Of a stretch of DNA of 64,000 nucleotides, positions 10,722 to 20,662 are shown one piece after another. Origin of the DNA: Paenarthrobacter nicotinovorans (lineage in GTDB: Bacteria > Actinomycetota > Actinomycetes > Actinomycetales > Micrococcaceae). The DNA lies in contig NZ_SZVS01000001.1 of the NCBI RefSeq assembly GCF_007670255.1, positions 372,001-436,000 of the forward strand, read 5' to 3'. Position 1 is the first letter of the stretch; each line of letters begins with the position of its first letter. Under the pieces are notes generated by a model. The model ran no database searches. It was not told where the DNA came from and was given only the letters and a program-made list of their open reading frames with translations. The position numbers were made by a program, and so were the translations under genes.

Positions 10722-11483
10722 CTACCAGCGTCCGAGGACGTCGCTGGCCAGAACGACGGCGGCAGGTCCCGCCGTCGACGACCGCAACACATGGTGACCC
10801 AACAGTGCGGTGACGGCACCAGCGTCGCTCAGCCGCGTTACTTCGCGCGGTGAGATCCCGCCTTCGGGCCCGACAATCAGAAGAACCTCGCGCGGTGGGG
10901 TGTCGCCAGCATCCAGCTTCTCCAGGACCTCCCGCAAGGGGTTCTTGGCGTCCTCGTGGAGGATGATGGCGAGGTCGGCTTCCGCAACGGCCTTGGCCAG
11001 TCCGCTCGAGTCGACGATCGGGCGGACCGGAGGTATCCAGGCCCTGCGCGCCTGCTTTGCCGCGGCGGTCACCACAGACTCCCACTTCGCGTGGGCTTTG
11101 GCTGCGCGGTCACCTTTCCAACGCACAATCGAGCGTTCGGACTGCCAGGGAACCACGGCATCGATTCCAAGCTCAGTGGCCGTCTCGATGGCCAGCTCGT
11201 CACGGTCGCCCTTGGCCAAGGCCTGCACCAGGACCAAACGCACCTGGGGCTGTTCTTCGAAGACGACATCCGCCGCCGTCACCGTCAAGGTGCCAGGGCC
11301 GACGTCGGCGACGGTTCCGGTGAGGCGGGCACCAGCGCCGTCGGCGATGTCAACGGACTCACCGACGGCCAAGCGCTTGACCGTGACGGCGTGGCGCGCC
11401 TCCGGTCCCTCCAGGACAAATGCGGCACCGGAGCGCAACTGGTCAAGGCTGCCGACCGGGGCGAAGAAGACGGGATTGCTCAC
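10722..11483 (-). CDS. rsmE: 16S rRNA (uracil-1498-N3)-methyltransferase
   Basis: RsmE methylates U1498 of 16S rRNA using S-adenosylmethionine. The 253-residue protein starts at GTG 11483 (MSNPVFFAPV), has the PUA-like N-terminal part and a SPOUT-type C-terminal knot with IVGPEGGISPREV and LGHHVLRSSTAGPAAV, both hallmarks of the family. It begins two bases after the dnaJ stop, so it is translated from the hrcA-dnaJ transcript. The hrcA-dnaJ-rsmE order is common in Gram-positive bacteria. Confidence 0.97.
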   Translation of the reverse strand: MSNPVFFAPVGSLDQLRSGAAFVLEGPEARHAVTVKRLAVGESVDIADGAGARLTGTVADVGPGTLTVTAADVVFEEQPQVRLVLVQALAKGDRDELAIETATELGIDAVVPWQSERSIVRWKGDRAAKAHAKWESVVTAAAKQARRAWIPPVRPIVDSSGLAKAVAEADLAIILHEDAKNPLREVLEKLDAGDTPPREVLLIVGPEGGISPREVTRLSDAGAVTALLGHHVLRSSTAGPAAVVLASDVLGRW

Positions 11484-11485
11484 CG

Positions 11486-12613
11486 CTACAGGTTACCGAG
11501 CTTGTCCCGGAGCTTTGCGAACATTCCGCCGCTGGCCACCAGTTTGCCTTCGGTGAACTGCTCACCGCGAAGCTTGGCGAGCTGCTGCAGCAGTTCTTCC
11601 TGGGCGTGGTCCAGTTTGGTGGGAGTCTCCACGTGCAGGTGCACTTTGAGGTCGCCACGGCCGTAGCCGCGGAGATGGGTGACGCCAAGGCCGCGAAGGG
11701 TGATGATCTCCCCGGACTGCGTCCCCGCCTTGACCTCAATGTCCTGTGCGCCGTCGAAAGTATCAAGCTCCAAGTCCGTCCCGAGGGCTGCTGCTGTCAT
11801 GGGCACGCTCAGGGTGGCGTGGAGATCATCACCTTCACGAACGAACGTGGAATCGTTGTTTACGCGGATCTCCACGTAGAGATCGCCCGCCGGACCACCG
11901 GCGGGGCCGGCTTCGCCCTGGCCGGACAGCTGGATGCGCGTGCCGGTGGCGACACCTGCCGGCACCTTGATGGTCAACGAACGGCGGCTCCGGATGCGGC
12001 CCTGGCCACTGCACTCGTTGCAGGGATCCTTGATAACTGTGCCGAATCCTTCACAGGTTCCGCAGGGCGCGGTGGTCATGACCTGGCCAAGGATGGAGCG
12101 CACTGCGCGCTGGACCTGGCCGCTGCCGCCGCAAATGTCGCAGCGTTCGGGGTGGGTGCCGGGACGGCAGCAGCTGCCATCACACGTTGGGCAGACCACG
12201 GCTGTATCGACTTCAAGCTTCTTGTTGACGCCGAACACCGCGTCCTTGAGGTCGATCCGGACACTGATGAGGGCGTCCTGGCCGCGCCGGACGCGTGAGG
12301 CCGGCCCTCCGTGTCCACCGCCCCCGCCAAAGAACGTGTCGAAGATGTCCTGGAAGGCGAAGCCTTGGCCTGCGTACCCGCCACCGAAGCCGTTGTCAGT
12401 TCCGTTCTCATTGCCGGTGGCGTCGTAGACGCGGCGTTTCTGGGGATCTGACAACACTTCGTATGCATGGGTCACGGCCTTGAACTGCTCCGCGACATCT
12501 TCACCGGGGTTTACGTCCGGGTGGAGTTTCCGTGCCAGCTTGCGGTACGCCTTTTTGATCTCTTCCCCGGTGGCTTCCGGCGAGACTCCCAAAACGTCAT
12601 AGTGGCTGCTCAA
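11486..12613 (-). CDS. dnaJ: molecular chaperone DnaJ
   Basis: This is the type I Hsp40 co-chaperone that stimulates DnaK. The 375-residue protein has an N-terminal J domain with HPD at 31-33, then a G/F-rich region. The zinc centre (about 140-205) has [24 protein letters not shown] and CNECSGQG; the first repeat ends in Cys rather than Gly, a small departure. The C-terminal substrate-binding region follows. The start is TTG at 12613 with AGGAAGAG upstream. It follows hrcA, so it is the HrcA-linked DnaJ2-type copy rather than the one of a dnaK operon, and should be heat-inducible. Confidence 0.96.
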   Translation of the reverse strand: MSSHYDVLGVSPEATGEEIKKAYRKLARKLHPDVNPGEDVAEQFKAVTHAYEVLSDPQKRRVYDATGNENGTDNGFGGGYAGQGFAFQDIFDTFFGGGGGHGGPASRVRRGQDALISVRIDLKDAVFGVNKKLEVDTAVVCPTCDGSCCRPGTHPERCDICGGSGQVQRAVRSILGQVMTTAPCGTCEGFGTVIKDPCNECSGQGRIRSRRSLTIKVPAGVATGTRIQLSGQGEAGPAGGPAGDLYVEIRVNNDSTFVREGDDLHATLSVPMTAAALGTDLELDTFDGAQDIEVKAGTQSGEIITLRGLGVTHLRGYGRGDLKVHLHVETPTKLDHAQEELLQQLAKLRGEQFTEGKLVASGGMFAKLRDKLGNL

Positions 12614-12663
12614 AGTCGGTATCTCTTCCTGGTTGTACTGCGGATGTTTCCTCGGGCCGCTTT

Positions 12664-13671
12664 TCAGCCGCCGAGAATGCGGGAAAGGTAACGGGCCACG
12701 GCGCGTACTGCCGCCATGGTGGTGGGATAGTCCATGCGGGTGGGTCCGAGGATGCCCACCTTGGCACCTGATCCGTAGCCGGTGGCCACGACAGATGCCT
12801 CGGCGAGACCGTCGTACGGATTCTCCCGGCCAATGCTGACAGTGACGCCTCGAGGATCGTCTCCCATGTCCGACAACAACCGGAGCATGACAACTTGTTC
12901 CTCAAGTGCCTCCAGCACCGGACCGATGCTCAAGGGGAAATCGACGTTGGACCGTGCAAGGTTGGCCGTACCGGCCATGAGAATGCGCTCTTCACGGCTG
13001 GTATCGCTCAACGATTCCAGGCCATTTGCGAGCGTTTGCGCGAGGGCCCGAAGGTCGGGCGGACACAGGGCAACCACTGACGGAAGTACCTGCGGCAAGA
13101 GGGCCAGCTGGGTGCCGGCGATGCTGCCAAGGAAACGTGACCTCAACAACATCAGGGCCTCGTTGCTCACATCGGCACCGGCCTCGATCACCTTCTGCGC
13201 AACGCTTCCGGTATCCGCTATGAGGACCACAAGCACTTGCTTGGGTGCCAGCAGGACAAACTCCGCGTGGCGCACCAAGGCGCGGTGCGAGTGCGGGTAC
13301 TGCACGACGGCGACCTGGTTGGTCAGCTGCGAAAGGAGCCTGACGGTGCGCTCAAGAATGTCATCGACGTCGTCCGGGCCCTCCAACAACGAATGGATGG
13401 CCCGGCGCTCGGCGGCTGACAACGGCTTGACCTGCGAGATGCGGTCCACAAAGAGGCGATAGCCCTTGTCCGTGGGAATCCGGCCCGCGCTGGTGTGCGG
13501 GGCAGCAATGAGACCCTCCTCTTCCAGGACAGCCATGTCATTGCGGATGGTGGCACTGGAAACACCCAGGTGGTGGCGCTCAACGAGGGCCTTCGATCCC
13601 ACGGGCTCCCGGGAATGTACATAATCCTCAACGATGGCACGCAGCACTTCCAGCTTGCGTGGCTCACTCAT
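12664..13671 (-). CDS. hrcA: heat-inducible transcription repressor HrcA
   Basis: HrcA represses chaperone genes by binding CIRCE operators and is itself folded by GroEL. The 335-residue protein starts at ATG 13671 ([14 protein letters not shown]) with a strong AGGAGGTGGAGCA ribosome binding site. The N-terminal winged-helix part reads [21 protein letters not shown]. The C-terminal dimerisation domain ends with [20 protein letters not shown], typical of the family. A CIRCE element lies 71 bases upstream, so hrcA and dnaJ are probably autoregulated. Confidence 0.97.
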   Translation of the reverse strand: MSEPRKLEVLRAIVEDYVHSREPVGSKALVERHHLGVSSATIRNDMAVLEEEGLIAAPHTSAGRIPTDKGYRLFVDRISQVKPLSAAERRAIHSLLEGPDDVDDILERTVRLLSQLTNQVAVVQYPHSHRALVRHAEFVLLAPKQVLVVLIADTGSVAQKVIEAGADVSNEALMLLRSRFLGSIAGTQLALLPQVLPSVVALCPPDLRALAQTLANGLESLSDTSREERILMAGTANLARSNVDFPLSIGPVLEALEEQVVMLRLLSDMGDDPRGVTVSIGRENPYDGLAEASVVATGYGSGAKVGILGPTRMDYPTTMAAVRAVARYLSRILGG

Positions 13672-13741
13672 TGCTCCACCTCCTGACGACTGCCATGGTC
13701 CTTGGGACCGTCCCCGTGGGACCTCCAACGGGTCACCACAC

Positions 13742-13768
13742 TTAGCACTCAACATGCCCAAGTGCTAA
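13742..13768 (-). promoter_or_regulatory. CIRCE operator (HrcA site)
   Basis: TTAGCACTC and AAGTGCTAA are separated by nine bases. The known consensus is TTAGCACTC-N9-GAGTGCTAA, so only one position differs. It sits in the hrcA 5' region where HrcA binding would block the promoter. Confidence 0.93.
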
Positions 13769-13900
13769 CAAGTCTAGTATGAGCTACCACGTTGTTAGCA
13801 TTGAAACCGTCCCCGGACTGTATCCGGGACGGCGAACCAGCACAGCCTGAATTCAGCTGCTGCCTGTCCTTTCACATACCAGCACAGAGGTAGGAATTCC

Positions 13901-14752
13901 TTGGCTTTCGACAATTGGGGCCCGCAGGATCTGACGGCACCGGCCAAACGCCAACTCCCCGAAGTCCCGGTCAAACGCGGAATGGTCCTGGAGGACGTCC
14001 AGTCGGGGTGGGTGGGCGAAGTCACCCGGGTCGAAAAGACCGGCGGCATGCACATCGTGGCCCTGGAGGACAGGCGCGGCAAAACGAAGTCGTTCCAGCT
14101 CGGCTATGGGTTCCTCCTTGAAGGGCAAGCCATCCGGTTGATGCCTCCAGCTCCCCGTCCGCCTGCCGCGGCGGTTCCGGCAGGACGGACGGCCTCGGGC
14201 TCAGTAAAAGTCGAGGGACAGCGGGCGCAGGTAGCCAAGGCCAGCCGCATCTGGGTTGAAGGCAAGCACGACGCCGAACTCGTCGAGAAGGTCTGGGGTG
14301 ACGATCTTCGGGTCGAGGGAATTGTGGTCGAACCCCTCCATGGAGTGGACGACCTCAAATCGGCCATCGCAGCTTTCAGGCCCGGGCCCGACCGCCGGCT
14401 CGGCATCCTGGTGGATCACCTGGTCCAGGGCTCCAAGGAGTCCAGGATCGCAGCCGAGGCCATGACCGTCCCCGGCGCAGCCGGGAATGTCCTGATCGTC
14501 GGGCACCCCTATGTGGATGTGTGGCAGGCAATCCGGCCCAAGGTCCTGGGCATTGAGCAATGGCCGGCTGTGGCCCGTGGGACAGATTGGAAGACCGGGA
14601 TTCTCACCGCCTTCGGGTGGCCCCACGACACCGCCGAGGACATAGGTTTGGGCTGGCAGCGGCTTCTGGGTGCGGTGCGCAGCTATGCGGACCTTGAACC
14701 GTCATTGCTGGGCCGCGTTGAGGAAGTCATCGACTTCCTGACCGCACCCTGA
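13901..14752 (+). CDS. DUF3097 family protein
   Basis: This is a conserved actinobacterial protein of unknown function, 283 residues. The N-terminal part (KRGMVLEDVQSGWVGEV) looks like a small beta-barrel. After a Pro/Ala linker comes a segment beginning RIWVEGKHDAELVEKVWGDDLR. The E-G-K-x-D arrangement followed by LGILVDHLV resembles a TOPRIM-like nucleotidyl-transferase or nuclease fold, which is inference only. The start is TTG at 13901, supported by AGAGGTAGGA five bases before it; no ATG or GTG nearby fits. It stands alone, divergent from hrcA. Confidence 0.85.
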   Translation: MAFDNWGPQDLTAPAKRQLPEVPVKRGMVLEDVQSGWVGEVTRVEKTGGMHIVALEDRRGKTKSFQLGYGFLLEGQAIRLMPPAPRPPAAAVPAGRTASGSVKVEGQRAQVAKASRIWVEGKHDAELVEKVWGDDLRVEGIVVEPLHGVDDLKSAIAAFRPGPDRRLGILVDHLVQGSKESRIAAEAMTVPGAAGNVLIVGHPYVDVWQAIRPKVLGIEQWPAVARGTDWKTGILTAFGWPHDTAEDIGLGWQRLLGAVRSYADLEPSLLGRVEEVIDFLTAP

Positions 14753-14871
14753 AGGGCCGCCAGCACGACAGGATCTGAGGCATCTGCGGGGCGTTGGTCC
14801 CGGGAAGGACGTCCGGGCCGGTATTCTTGGACAGCAACACCGCAGCATCTTTACAGCAAAGGGAAGACACC

Positions 14872-15285
14872 GTGGCAGATAACGCTCCTGAAGAACCGGG
14901 CAGCGCCGCAGGCCGGCCCCAGTACCACGGCGCGCCTGCCAACGCTCTCCCGCTGACGGCCAGTGAGGACCGGCAGTGGGCCACTTTGGCGCACTTCGGC
15001 GGCATCCTCGGATGCGTGCCGGCTCTTTTGATCTACTTGATCTTCCGCGACCGCGGGCCGTTCACCGCACAGGAATCCAAAGAGGCACTGAATTTCACGC
15101 TGCCTCCCACTATTGCCGCCGTGCTCGCGAACATCCTGGTACTGCTTCCGGTGGTGGGAAACATCTTCGCAGTCATCGCCACGGGCATCTGGGTAGCGCT
15201 GACCTGCTTCTCCGTCTCAGCGGGAATCAGGGTCAACCACGGTCAGCCGCACCGCTACCGCTTCAACCTGCGCTGGATCAAGTAG
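14872..15285 (+). CDS. DUF4870 domain membrane protein
   Basis: This is a small membrane protein of 137 residues with an N-terminal cytoplasmic tail. The DUF4870 region runs WATLAHFGGILGC, FTAQESKEALNF, then two hydrophobic helices (about 82-105 and 105-125). Function is unknown; relatives are thought to be small membrane-associated proteins. The GTG start at 14872 is preceded by AGGGAAG five bases away, which I preferred over a longer frame without such a site. Confidence 0.85.
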   Translation: MADNAPEEPGSAAGRPQYHGAPANALPLTASEDRQWATLAHFGGILGCVPALLIYLIFRDRGPFTAQESKEALNFTLPPTIAAVLANILVLLPVVGNIFAVIATGIWVALTCFSVSAGIRVNHGQPHRYRFNLRWIK

Positions 15286-15331
15286 AGGCCCCGGCTTAGG
15301 ACGCAGGAGCTCCACTACTGGCTTAGCCGGT

Positions 15332-16561
15332 TCAGTCCGGCAGGATCCTGCGGACTACTGCGTCGGCGAGCAGACGGCCCTTCAGCGTCAGGATCAGCCG
15401 ACCCTTGAACGCCTGAACAGGATCAACCAGCCCATCAGCGATGAGGCCTGCCATGGCATGACGGCCCACAGCATCGAGGGCATCTACGGCAAGCCCCGTT
15501 CCGAGGCGCGCCTCCAGCATGATCCGCTCGATTTCGCGGGTTCCGGGGTCGAGGGTTTCGCGCCCGGCTGCCGGCGAGGTTCCAGCGCCCAACCGTGACG
15601 CATAGGCCGTCGGGTGTTTGACGTTCCACCACCGGACGCCGCCAACATGCGAATGCGCACCGGGGCCGATCCCCCACCAATCATCTCCGCGCCAGTACGC
15701 CAAGTTGTGCCTGCAGGCCTGTTCCGGGGTCCTGGCCCAGTTGCTGACCTCGTACCAGTCCAGGCCCGATGCTGAGATCATCTGGTCCGCCAGTTCGTAT
15801 TTGGCGGCGTGGTCGTCGTCGTCGATTCCGGGGACTTGGCCGCGCCTGATCTGCGCGGCAAGCTTGGTGCCGTCCTCAACTATCAGCGCGTAGGCGCTGA
15901 TGTGATCGGGCTCGTAGGACAGGGCCGTCTTGAGCGAGAGCTCCCAATCCGCCATAGACTCCCCTGGTGTCCCATAGATCAAGTCCAAACTGACGGCCAG
16001 GCCGGCCTCGCGGGCCCATTGGACCACCAAGGGCACCCGGCTGGGGGTGTGCGTGCGGTCCAGGACTTTCAACACGTGGGGAACGGCCGACTGCATGCCG
16101 AAGGACACCCGGGTGAAACCGGCCTCGGCAAGGATCTTCAGGGATTCGGGGGTTACGGAGTCGGGATTCGCCTCGGTGGTCACCTCCGCGCCGGGCTCAA
16201 TGCCCCAATGCCCGACGGCGGCACGCAGGATCTGCGCCAGATCTTCCGCGGGCAGGAGGGTGGGCGTACCGCCGCCGAAAAAAACTGTGCTGAGGGGTCG
16301 CGGCGGGAGGCCCGAGGCATCCAGGGCCGCAGCCGCGAAGCCGAGTTCGGAAACCGCCGTCGCAGCATAGGCATCCTGTGACGCTCCGCCGCCGAGCTCG
16401 GTCGCGGTATAGGTGTTGAAATCGCAATAACCACAGCGCACGGCACAGAACGGGATGTGCACGTAGAGGCCGAATTTGCGCTGCTCGACGCCGTCCAGCA
16501 CCTGCGGCGGCAAAATGCCGTCCGCAGGTGCCGGATCGCCCAAAGGTAGGACGCTGGGCAT
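15332..16561 (-). CDS. hemW: radical SAM heme chaperone HemW
   Basis: This was formerly annotated as oxygen-independent coproporphyrinogen III oxidase. The 409-residue protein carries the radical SAM motif C-x3-C-x2-C (Cys39, Cys43, Cys46 in FCAVRCGYCDF). True HemN has an extra Cys at CxxxCxxCxC that is absent here (CDF instead), so the heme-chaperone HemW is the better call. FFGGGTPTLLP and the C-terminal domain fit. Its ATG follows the lepA stop with no gap (TAAATG), so it is translationally coupled to lepA. Confidence 0.95.
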   Translation of the reverse strand: MPSVLPLGDPAPADGILPPQVLDGVEQRKFGLYVHIPFCAVRCGYCDFNTYTATELGGGASQDAYAATAVSELGFAAAALDASGLPPRPLSTVFFGGGTPTLLPAEDLAQILRAAVGHWGIEPGAEVTTEANPDSVTPESLKILAEAGFTRVSFGMQSAVPHVLKVLDRTHTPSRVPLVVQWAREAGLAVSLDLIYGTPGESMADWELSLKTALSYEPDHISAYALIVEDGTKLAAQIRRGQVPGIDDDDHAAKYELADQMISASGLDWYEVSNWARTPEQACRHNLAYWRGDDWWGIGPGAHSHVGGVRWWNVKHPTAYASRLGAGTSPAAGRETLDPGTREIERIMLEARLGTGLAVDALDAVGRHAMAGLIADGLVDPVQAFKGRLILTLKGRLLADAVVRRILPD

Positions 16562-18415
16562 TTACTTCTTGGCCTTGTCCTTTGACTCGTCCGTGGTCAG
16601 CGCTGCGATGAAGGCCTCTTGGGGCACCTCAACGCGGCCAACCATCTTCATGCGCTTCTTGCCTTCTTTCTGCTTTTCGAGCAGCTTGCGCTTACGGGTG
16701 ATGTCACCGCCGTAGCACTTGGCAAGAACGTCCTTGCGGATGGCCCGGATGCTCTCCCGGGCAATGATGCGGGAGCCGATGGCAGCCTGGATGGGCACCT
16801 CGAACTGCTGCCGTGGAATCAGTTCGCGGAGCTTCCCGGTCATCATCACACCATAGGCGTAGGCCTTGTCACGGTGCGTGATGGCGCTGAACGCGTCCAC
16901 CTGTTCGCCCTGGAGCAGGATGTCGACCTTGACGAGGTCGGCCACTTGCTCGCCGTCGGCCTTCCAGTCCAGCGAGGCGTAGCCGCGCGTCTTGGACTTC
17001 AGGAGATCGAAGAAGTCGAACACGATTTCGGCCAGCGGGATCCAGTAACGGAGTTCAACGCGGTCCTCGGACAGGTAGTCCATGCCCTTCATCTGACCGC
17101 GGCGGCTCTGGCACAGCTCCATGATGGCGCCGACAAACTCGTTGGGCGCAAGGACGGTAGCGGAAACCATGGGCTCGCGGACTTCAGCGATCTTGCCCGT
17201 GGGGTACTCGCTGGGGTTGGTGACGTGGACAACCCGCTTGTCTTCCAGGGTGACCTCGTACTCCACGTTGGGTGCAGTGGAGATGAGGTCGAGGTTGTAC
17301 TCGCGTTCCAAACGCTCGCGGGTGATTTCAAGGTGCAGCAGCCCAAGGAAGCCCACACGGAACCCGAAGCCCAGCGCAGCCGAGGTCTCAGGCTCGTAGA
17401 CCAGGGCTGCGTCATTGAGCATCAGCTTTTCCAATGCGTCACGGAGCACCGGATAGTCCGTGCCGTCCAAGGGGTAGAGGCCGGAGAAGACCATGGGCTT
17501 GGCGTCGGCGTAACCACTGAGAGACTCAGAGGCCGGCTTGGCTTGGTTGGTGACGGTATCGCCAACCTTGGACTGGCGGACATCCTTCACGCCGGTGATG
17601 AGGTATCCCACCTCGCCAACACCCAGGCCCTTGGACGGGGTGGGCTCCGGTGAGCTCACGCCGATTTCGAGGAGTTCGTGCGTCGCGCGGGTTGACATCA
17701 TCTGGATGCGTTCGCGTGGGTGCAGCTTGCCATCCACCACACGGACGTAGGTGACCACGCCACGGTAGGTGTCGTAGACCGAGTCAAAGATCATGGCACG
17801 CGCGGGGGCGTCGGGATTGCCAACAGGTGCCGGGAGGTCGCGGACGATCTTATCCAGCAGTGCTTCGACGCCAACGCCGGTTTTACCGGAAACCTTGAGG
17901 ACATCCTCCGGGTCTCCACCGATAAGGTTGGCAAGCTCAGCCGCGTACTTCTCGGGTTGCGCCGCAGGGAGGTCGATCTTGTTCAGCACTGGAATGATGG
18001 TGAGGTTGTTTTCCATCGCCAGGTAGAGGTTGGCCAAGGTTTGGGCTTCGATGCCCTGTGCCGCGTCCACCAGCAGGATCGCGCCCTCGCAGGCTGCCAA
18101 GGACCGGGAGACCTCGTACGTGAAGTCCACGTGACCTGGAGTGTCGATCATGTTCAGGGCGTAGCTTGTGCCATCGAGTTCCCACGGCATGCGAACAGCC
18201 TGGGACTTGATGGTGATGCCGCGCTCACGTTCGATGTCCATGCGGTCCAGATACTGGGCCTTCATGTCGCGTTGCTGAACGACGCCGGTGAACTGCAGCA
18301 TGCGGTCGGCCAAGGTGGACTTACCGTGGTCAATGTGGGCAATGATGCAGAAGTTCCGGATGATGGCCGGATCTGTTGCGGCGGGCACCGGTGCGGTGCG
18401 GGCCATGGGAGACAC
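16562..18415 (-). CDS. lepA: elongation factor 4 (LepA)
   Basis: EF4 is a ribosome-bound GTPase acting in translation initiation or back-translocation. The 617-residue protein has G1 AHIDHGKST (26-34), [17 protein letters not shown]-like domains III and V, and the LepA-specific C-terminus ([19 protein letters not shown]). GTG at 18415 has AAGGA six bases upstream; a second in-frame ATG lies three codons later. It heads a two-gene operon with hemW, an arrangement common in Gram-positives. Confidence 0.97.
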   Translation of the reverse strand: MSPMARTAPVPAATDPAIIRNFCIIAHIDHGKSTLADRMLQFTGVVQQRDMKAQYLDRMDIERERGITIKSQAVRMPWELDGTSYALNMIDTPGHVDFTYEVSRSLAACEGAILLVDAAQGIEAQTLANLYLAMENNLTIIPVLNKIDLPAAQPEKYAAELANLIGGDPEDVLKVSGKTGVGVEALLDKIVRDLPAPVGNPDAPARAMIFDSVYDTYRGVVTYVRVVDGKLHPRERIQMMSTRATHELLEIGVSSPEPTPSKGLGVGEVGYLITGVKDVRQSKVGDTVTNQAKPASESLSGYADAKPMVFSGLYPLDGTDYPVLRDALEKLMLNDAALVYEPETSAALGFGFRVGFLGLLHLEITRERLEREYNLDLISTAPNVEYEVTLEDKRVVHVTNPSEYPTGKIAEVREPMVSATVLAPNEFVGAIMELCQSRRGQMKGMDYLSEDRVELRYWIPLAEIVFDFFDLLKSKTRGYASLDWKADGEQVADLVKVDILLQGEQVDAFSAITHRDKAYAYGVMMTGKLRELIPRQQFEVPIQAAIGSRIIARESIRAIRKDVLAKCYGGDITRKRKLLEKQKEGKKRMKMVGRVEVPQEAFIAALTTDESKDKAKK

Positions 18416-18575
18416 GCAGGATCCTTACTGTCGACACTCACACGGCAAATCATGGAACTGGGCATAAGCCAGCCCGAACACGCCGCATATCTGATCCTCT
18501 AGTCTCCCACGAACCAGCGCTTCGCCGTACATTGCGCAGCGGGTTGCCCGCCACAGACGGATGTAGCGTATTCAC

Positions 18576-19112
18576 ATGAGCTTCGATATGCGCCCTCTGG
18601 GTAAATTCCTGCTGCGTTCACTCCGGGCATTGGGAGGCTCGGGCTCAAAAGCCGCCGCCCCACCAACTGGCGCCAGGAAGCCGGCCCGGCCATCCGCCGT
18701 CGGACATTCCGCAGTCTCCTACCCGGGCGACTTCGTCGGAGCCGTAAGGCCCGGCTACTCCCCCAAACCTGATGGCCAACCGGATCCAGGCGAAATCGTA
18801 TGGGGATGGGTTCCCTATGAAGAGGACCATTCGCAGGGCAAAGACCGTCCTGTACTTCTTATCGGGCGTGATGGGAAATGGCTGCTGGGACTGATGCTCA
18901 CGTCAAAGGACCATGACAACGGCAGGCGCGCAGATGACTACGTCGACATCGGGAGCGGACCGTGGGACAGGCAGGGCAGGCCAAGCGAAGTCAACGTACG
19001 GCGCATCATCCGACTGGATCCTTCGGCCGTCCGGCGCGAAGGCGCCGTGTTGGGTAAACGGCAATTCCAGGAGGTTTCGCGGAGCCTCCAAGCGCAGCAA
19101 AGCCGGCGGTGA
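18576..19112 (+). CDS. PemK/MazF-like family protein, no antitoxin partner
   Basis: Residues about 70-170 resemble the PemK/MazF fold: PGEIVWGWVPYEED, then KDRPVLLIGRDG and a beta-rich segment ending LGKRQFQEVSRSL. MazF toxins are mRNA interferases of about 110 residues. This 178-residue protein has an extra basic, low-complexity N-terminus of about 65 residues. No small antitoxin gene lies on either side; the neighbours are lepA (divergent) and rpsT. Conserved MazF residues are only partly recognisable, so it may not be a toxin. The ATG at 18576 has a poor ribosome binding site. Confidence 0.6.
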   Translation: MSFDMRPLGKFLLRSLRALGGSGSKAAAPPTGARKPARPSAVGHSAVSYPGDFVGAVRPGYSPKPDGQPDPGEIVWGWVPYEEDHSQGKDRPVLLIGRDGKWLLGLMLTSKDHDNGRRADDYVDIGSGPWDRQGRPSEVNVRRIIRLDPSAVRREGAVLGKRQFQEVSRSLQAQQSRR

Positions 19113-19126
19113 GCGACAAATCTCCG

Positions 19127-19155
19127 TTTACGGGCCTCATCTGCTATCCTTTATA
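19127..19155 (+). promoter_or_regulatory. candidate rpsT promoter
   Basis: TTTACG (19127-19132) and TTTATA (19150-19155) are separated by 17 bases, close to sigma-70 consensus. The implied transcript carries a leader of about 120 bases before rpsT, long enough for control by the S20 protein, though I see no recognised motif in it. Confidence 0.5.
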
Positions 19156-19281
19156 GCTGTGTGTCCGTGCAGGTCGACGGCCGCACATGGTTGGCTGCCA
19201 TAGGCATCCCCACGCCGCTCAGTCGATGGCCAACCTGACAACCCTCTAGACCAATTTCCGCATTAAAAAGAGAGTTCATAC

Positions 19282-19542
19282 GTGGCTAATATCAAGTCCC
19301 AGAAGAAGCGCATCCTCACCAACGAGAAGGCTCGCCTGCGTAACAACAGCGTCAAGTCTGAGCTGAAGACGGCCATCCGCGCCGTCAACACCGCCGTTGA
19401 GTCTGCTGACAAGGATGCTGCTGCAACTGCACTTGTTGCTGCCAGCCGTAAGCTGGACAAGGCTGTCAGCAAGGGCGTTATTCACAAGAACAACGCTGCG
19501 AACCGCAAGTCGGCGATCTCCAAGAAGGTCAACGCACTCTAA
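19282..19542 (+). CDS. rpsT: 30S ribosomal protein S20
   Basis: S20 binds 16S rRNA early in 30S assembly. The 86-residue product ([16 protein letters not shown]) has the expected length and basic, helical make-up. The start is GTG at 19282 with AAGAGAG seven bases before it. It stands alone with its own promoter and a strong terminator, and its codon choice (AAG, AAC, GTC, CTG) is typical of a highly expressed gene. Confidence 0.98.
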   Translation: MANIKSQKKRILTNEKARLRNNSVKSELKTAIRAVNTAVESADKDAAATALVAASRKLDKAVSKGVIHKNNAANRKSAISKKVNAL

Positions 19543-19569
19543 GGTTTTCCAGTTCGACTGAGCTGATCA

Positions 19570-19608
19570 AAAGGCCGGCGCCCCTTTGGGTGCCGGCCTT
19601 TGGGTTTT
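19570..19608 (+). terminator. rpsT terminator
   Basis: A 14-bp stem (19570-19583 with 19588-19601, one G-U pair) closes on a CTTT loop and is followed by GGGTTTT. Its A/T-rich base and position 27 bases after the stop fit an intrinsic terminator. It may also serve holA transcription from the other side. Confidence 0.8.
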
Positions 19609-19645
19609 AACCAACGGCGTTTGCCGCCTGATGCATCAACCAGCT

Positions 19646-20662
19646 TCAGCGTCGGCTGGCGGAGGTGGCGATCACGGTCACAGCGTGCTCCACGGCGTAC
19701 ACCGGGTCGCGGGATTCGCCTTTCACCTGCGCGTCCGCCTCTGCAATCACCTGGATCGAGCGGATCAGGCCCTCGGGTGTCCACCGGCGGACATCCCGTT
19801 GTGCCTGCTCCACCAGCCAAGGCTGCATTCCGAGATTTTTGGCGATGGTTGCCGATGATCCATTTGCCCCGGCAACTTTGGCCAACGTCCGAAGCTTGGC
19901 TGCCAGGGCAGCCACCAGGGGAACGGGATCGACGCCGGTGGCCAGTGCGTGCCGAAGGGTGGACAGCGCCACCGGGCCGTTGCCGGCCATGGCAGCGTCC
20001 GCGACTTTGAAGGCTGTGGCTTCCACACGCCCACCGTAGTAGCGCTCCACCGTCTCTGCCGTCACAGCGGTTGTGGCATCGGCAATGAGCTGGGCGCACG
20101 CCGATGCCAGTTCAGAAAGATTGGCTCCGACGGCATTCACCAGCGCCTGGACAGCCTCACCTTCAATGCGGCGGCCGCCCGCTTTGAACTCCGCGACAAC
20201 GAAAGCAGTTTTGTCGGCGTCCTTTTTCAGGGGCTGACATTCGATCACGGGCCACCCGCCGGCCTTCACGGCATCAAGCAGCTTCTTGCCACGTACACCA
20301 CCGCCGTGCCGAAGGACCAGGACAACGTCCTGATCAGGATGTTGAAGGTAGGCCAGACCGTCTGCCAGGAACGCATCGTTCATGGCTTCGAGGCCCTCGA
20401 CCTCTATGAGCTTGCCTTCACCGAAGAGGGACGGAGTGACGGTCATCGCCAGCGTCCCGGCCTCGTAGGAGCCGGCGTTCAGACGGGTGAGCTCCACATC
20501 CGGCGTGCTGGTGCGTACCTGCGTGCGGATCCGGTCCATGGCGCGGATCCCGAGGTATTCTTCCGGTCCCGTGATCAGCACTACGGCGGCCGGCGCCGCG
20601 TCCCGCCAGGAGACGTTGTTCGCCGCGGAGTTCTTGGCCCGGGTGTTTTGGGCAGCAGCCAC
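19646..20662 (-). CDS. holA: DNA polymerase III subunit delta
   Basis: The delta subunit opens the beta clamp within the clamp-loader complex. The 338-residue protein has the N-terminal AAA+-like segment AAVVLITGPEEYLG and the C-terminal collar with ELASACAQLIADA and GMQPWLVEQAQRDVRRW. Start GTG 20662 is supported by GGAAGGAAACACCA just before it. The start lies 82 bases inside comEC in another frame. The comEA-comEC-holA order is conserved in many Gram-positives. A terminator shared with rpsT lies downstream. Confidence 0.93.
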   Translation of the reverse strand: MAAAQNTRAKNSAANNVSWRDAAPAAVVLITGPEEYLGIRAMDRIRTQVRTSTPDVELTRLNAGSYEAGTLAMTVTPSLFGEGKLIEVEGLEAMNDAFLADGLAYLQHPDQDVVLVLRHGGGVRGKKLLDAVKAGGWPVIECQPLKKDADKTAFVVAEFKAGGRRIEGEAVQALVNAVGANLSELASACAQLIADATTAVTAETVERYYGGRVEATAFKVADAAMAGNGPVALSTLRHALATGVDPVPLVAALAAKLRTLAKVAGANGSSATIAKNLGMQPWLVEQAQRDVRRWTPEGLIRSIQVIAEADAQVKGESRDPVYAVEHAVTVIATSASRR

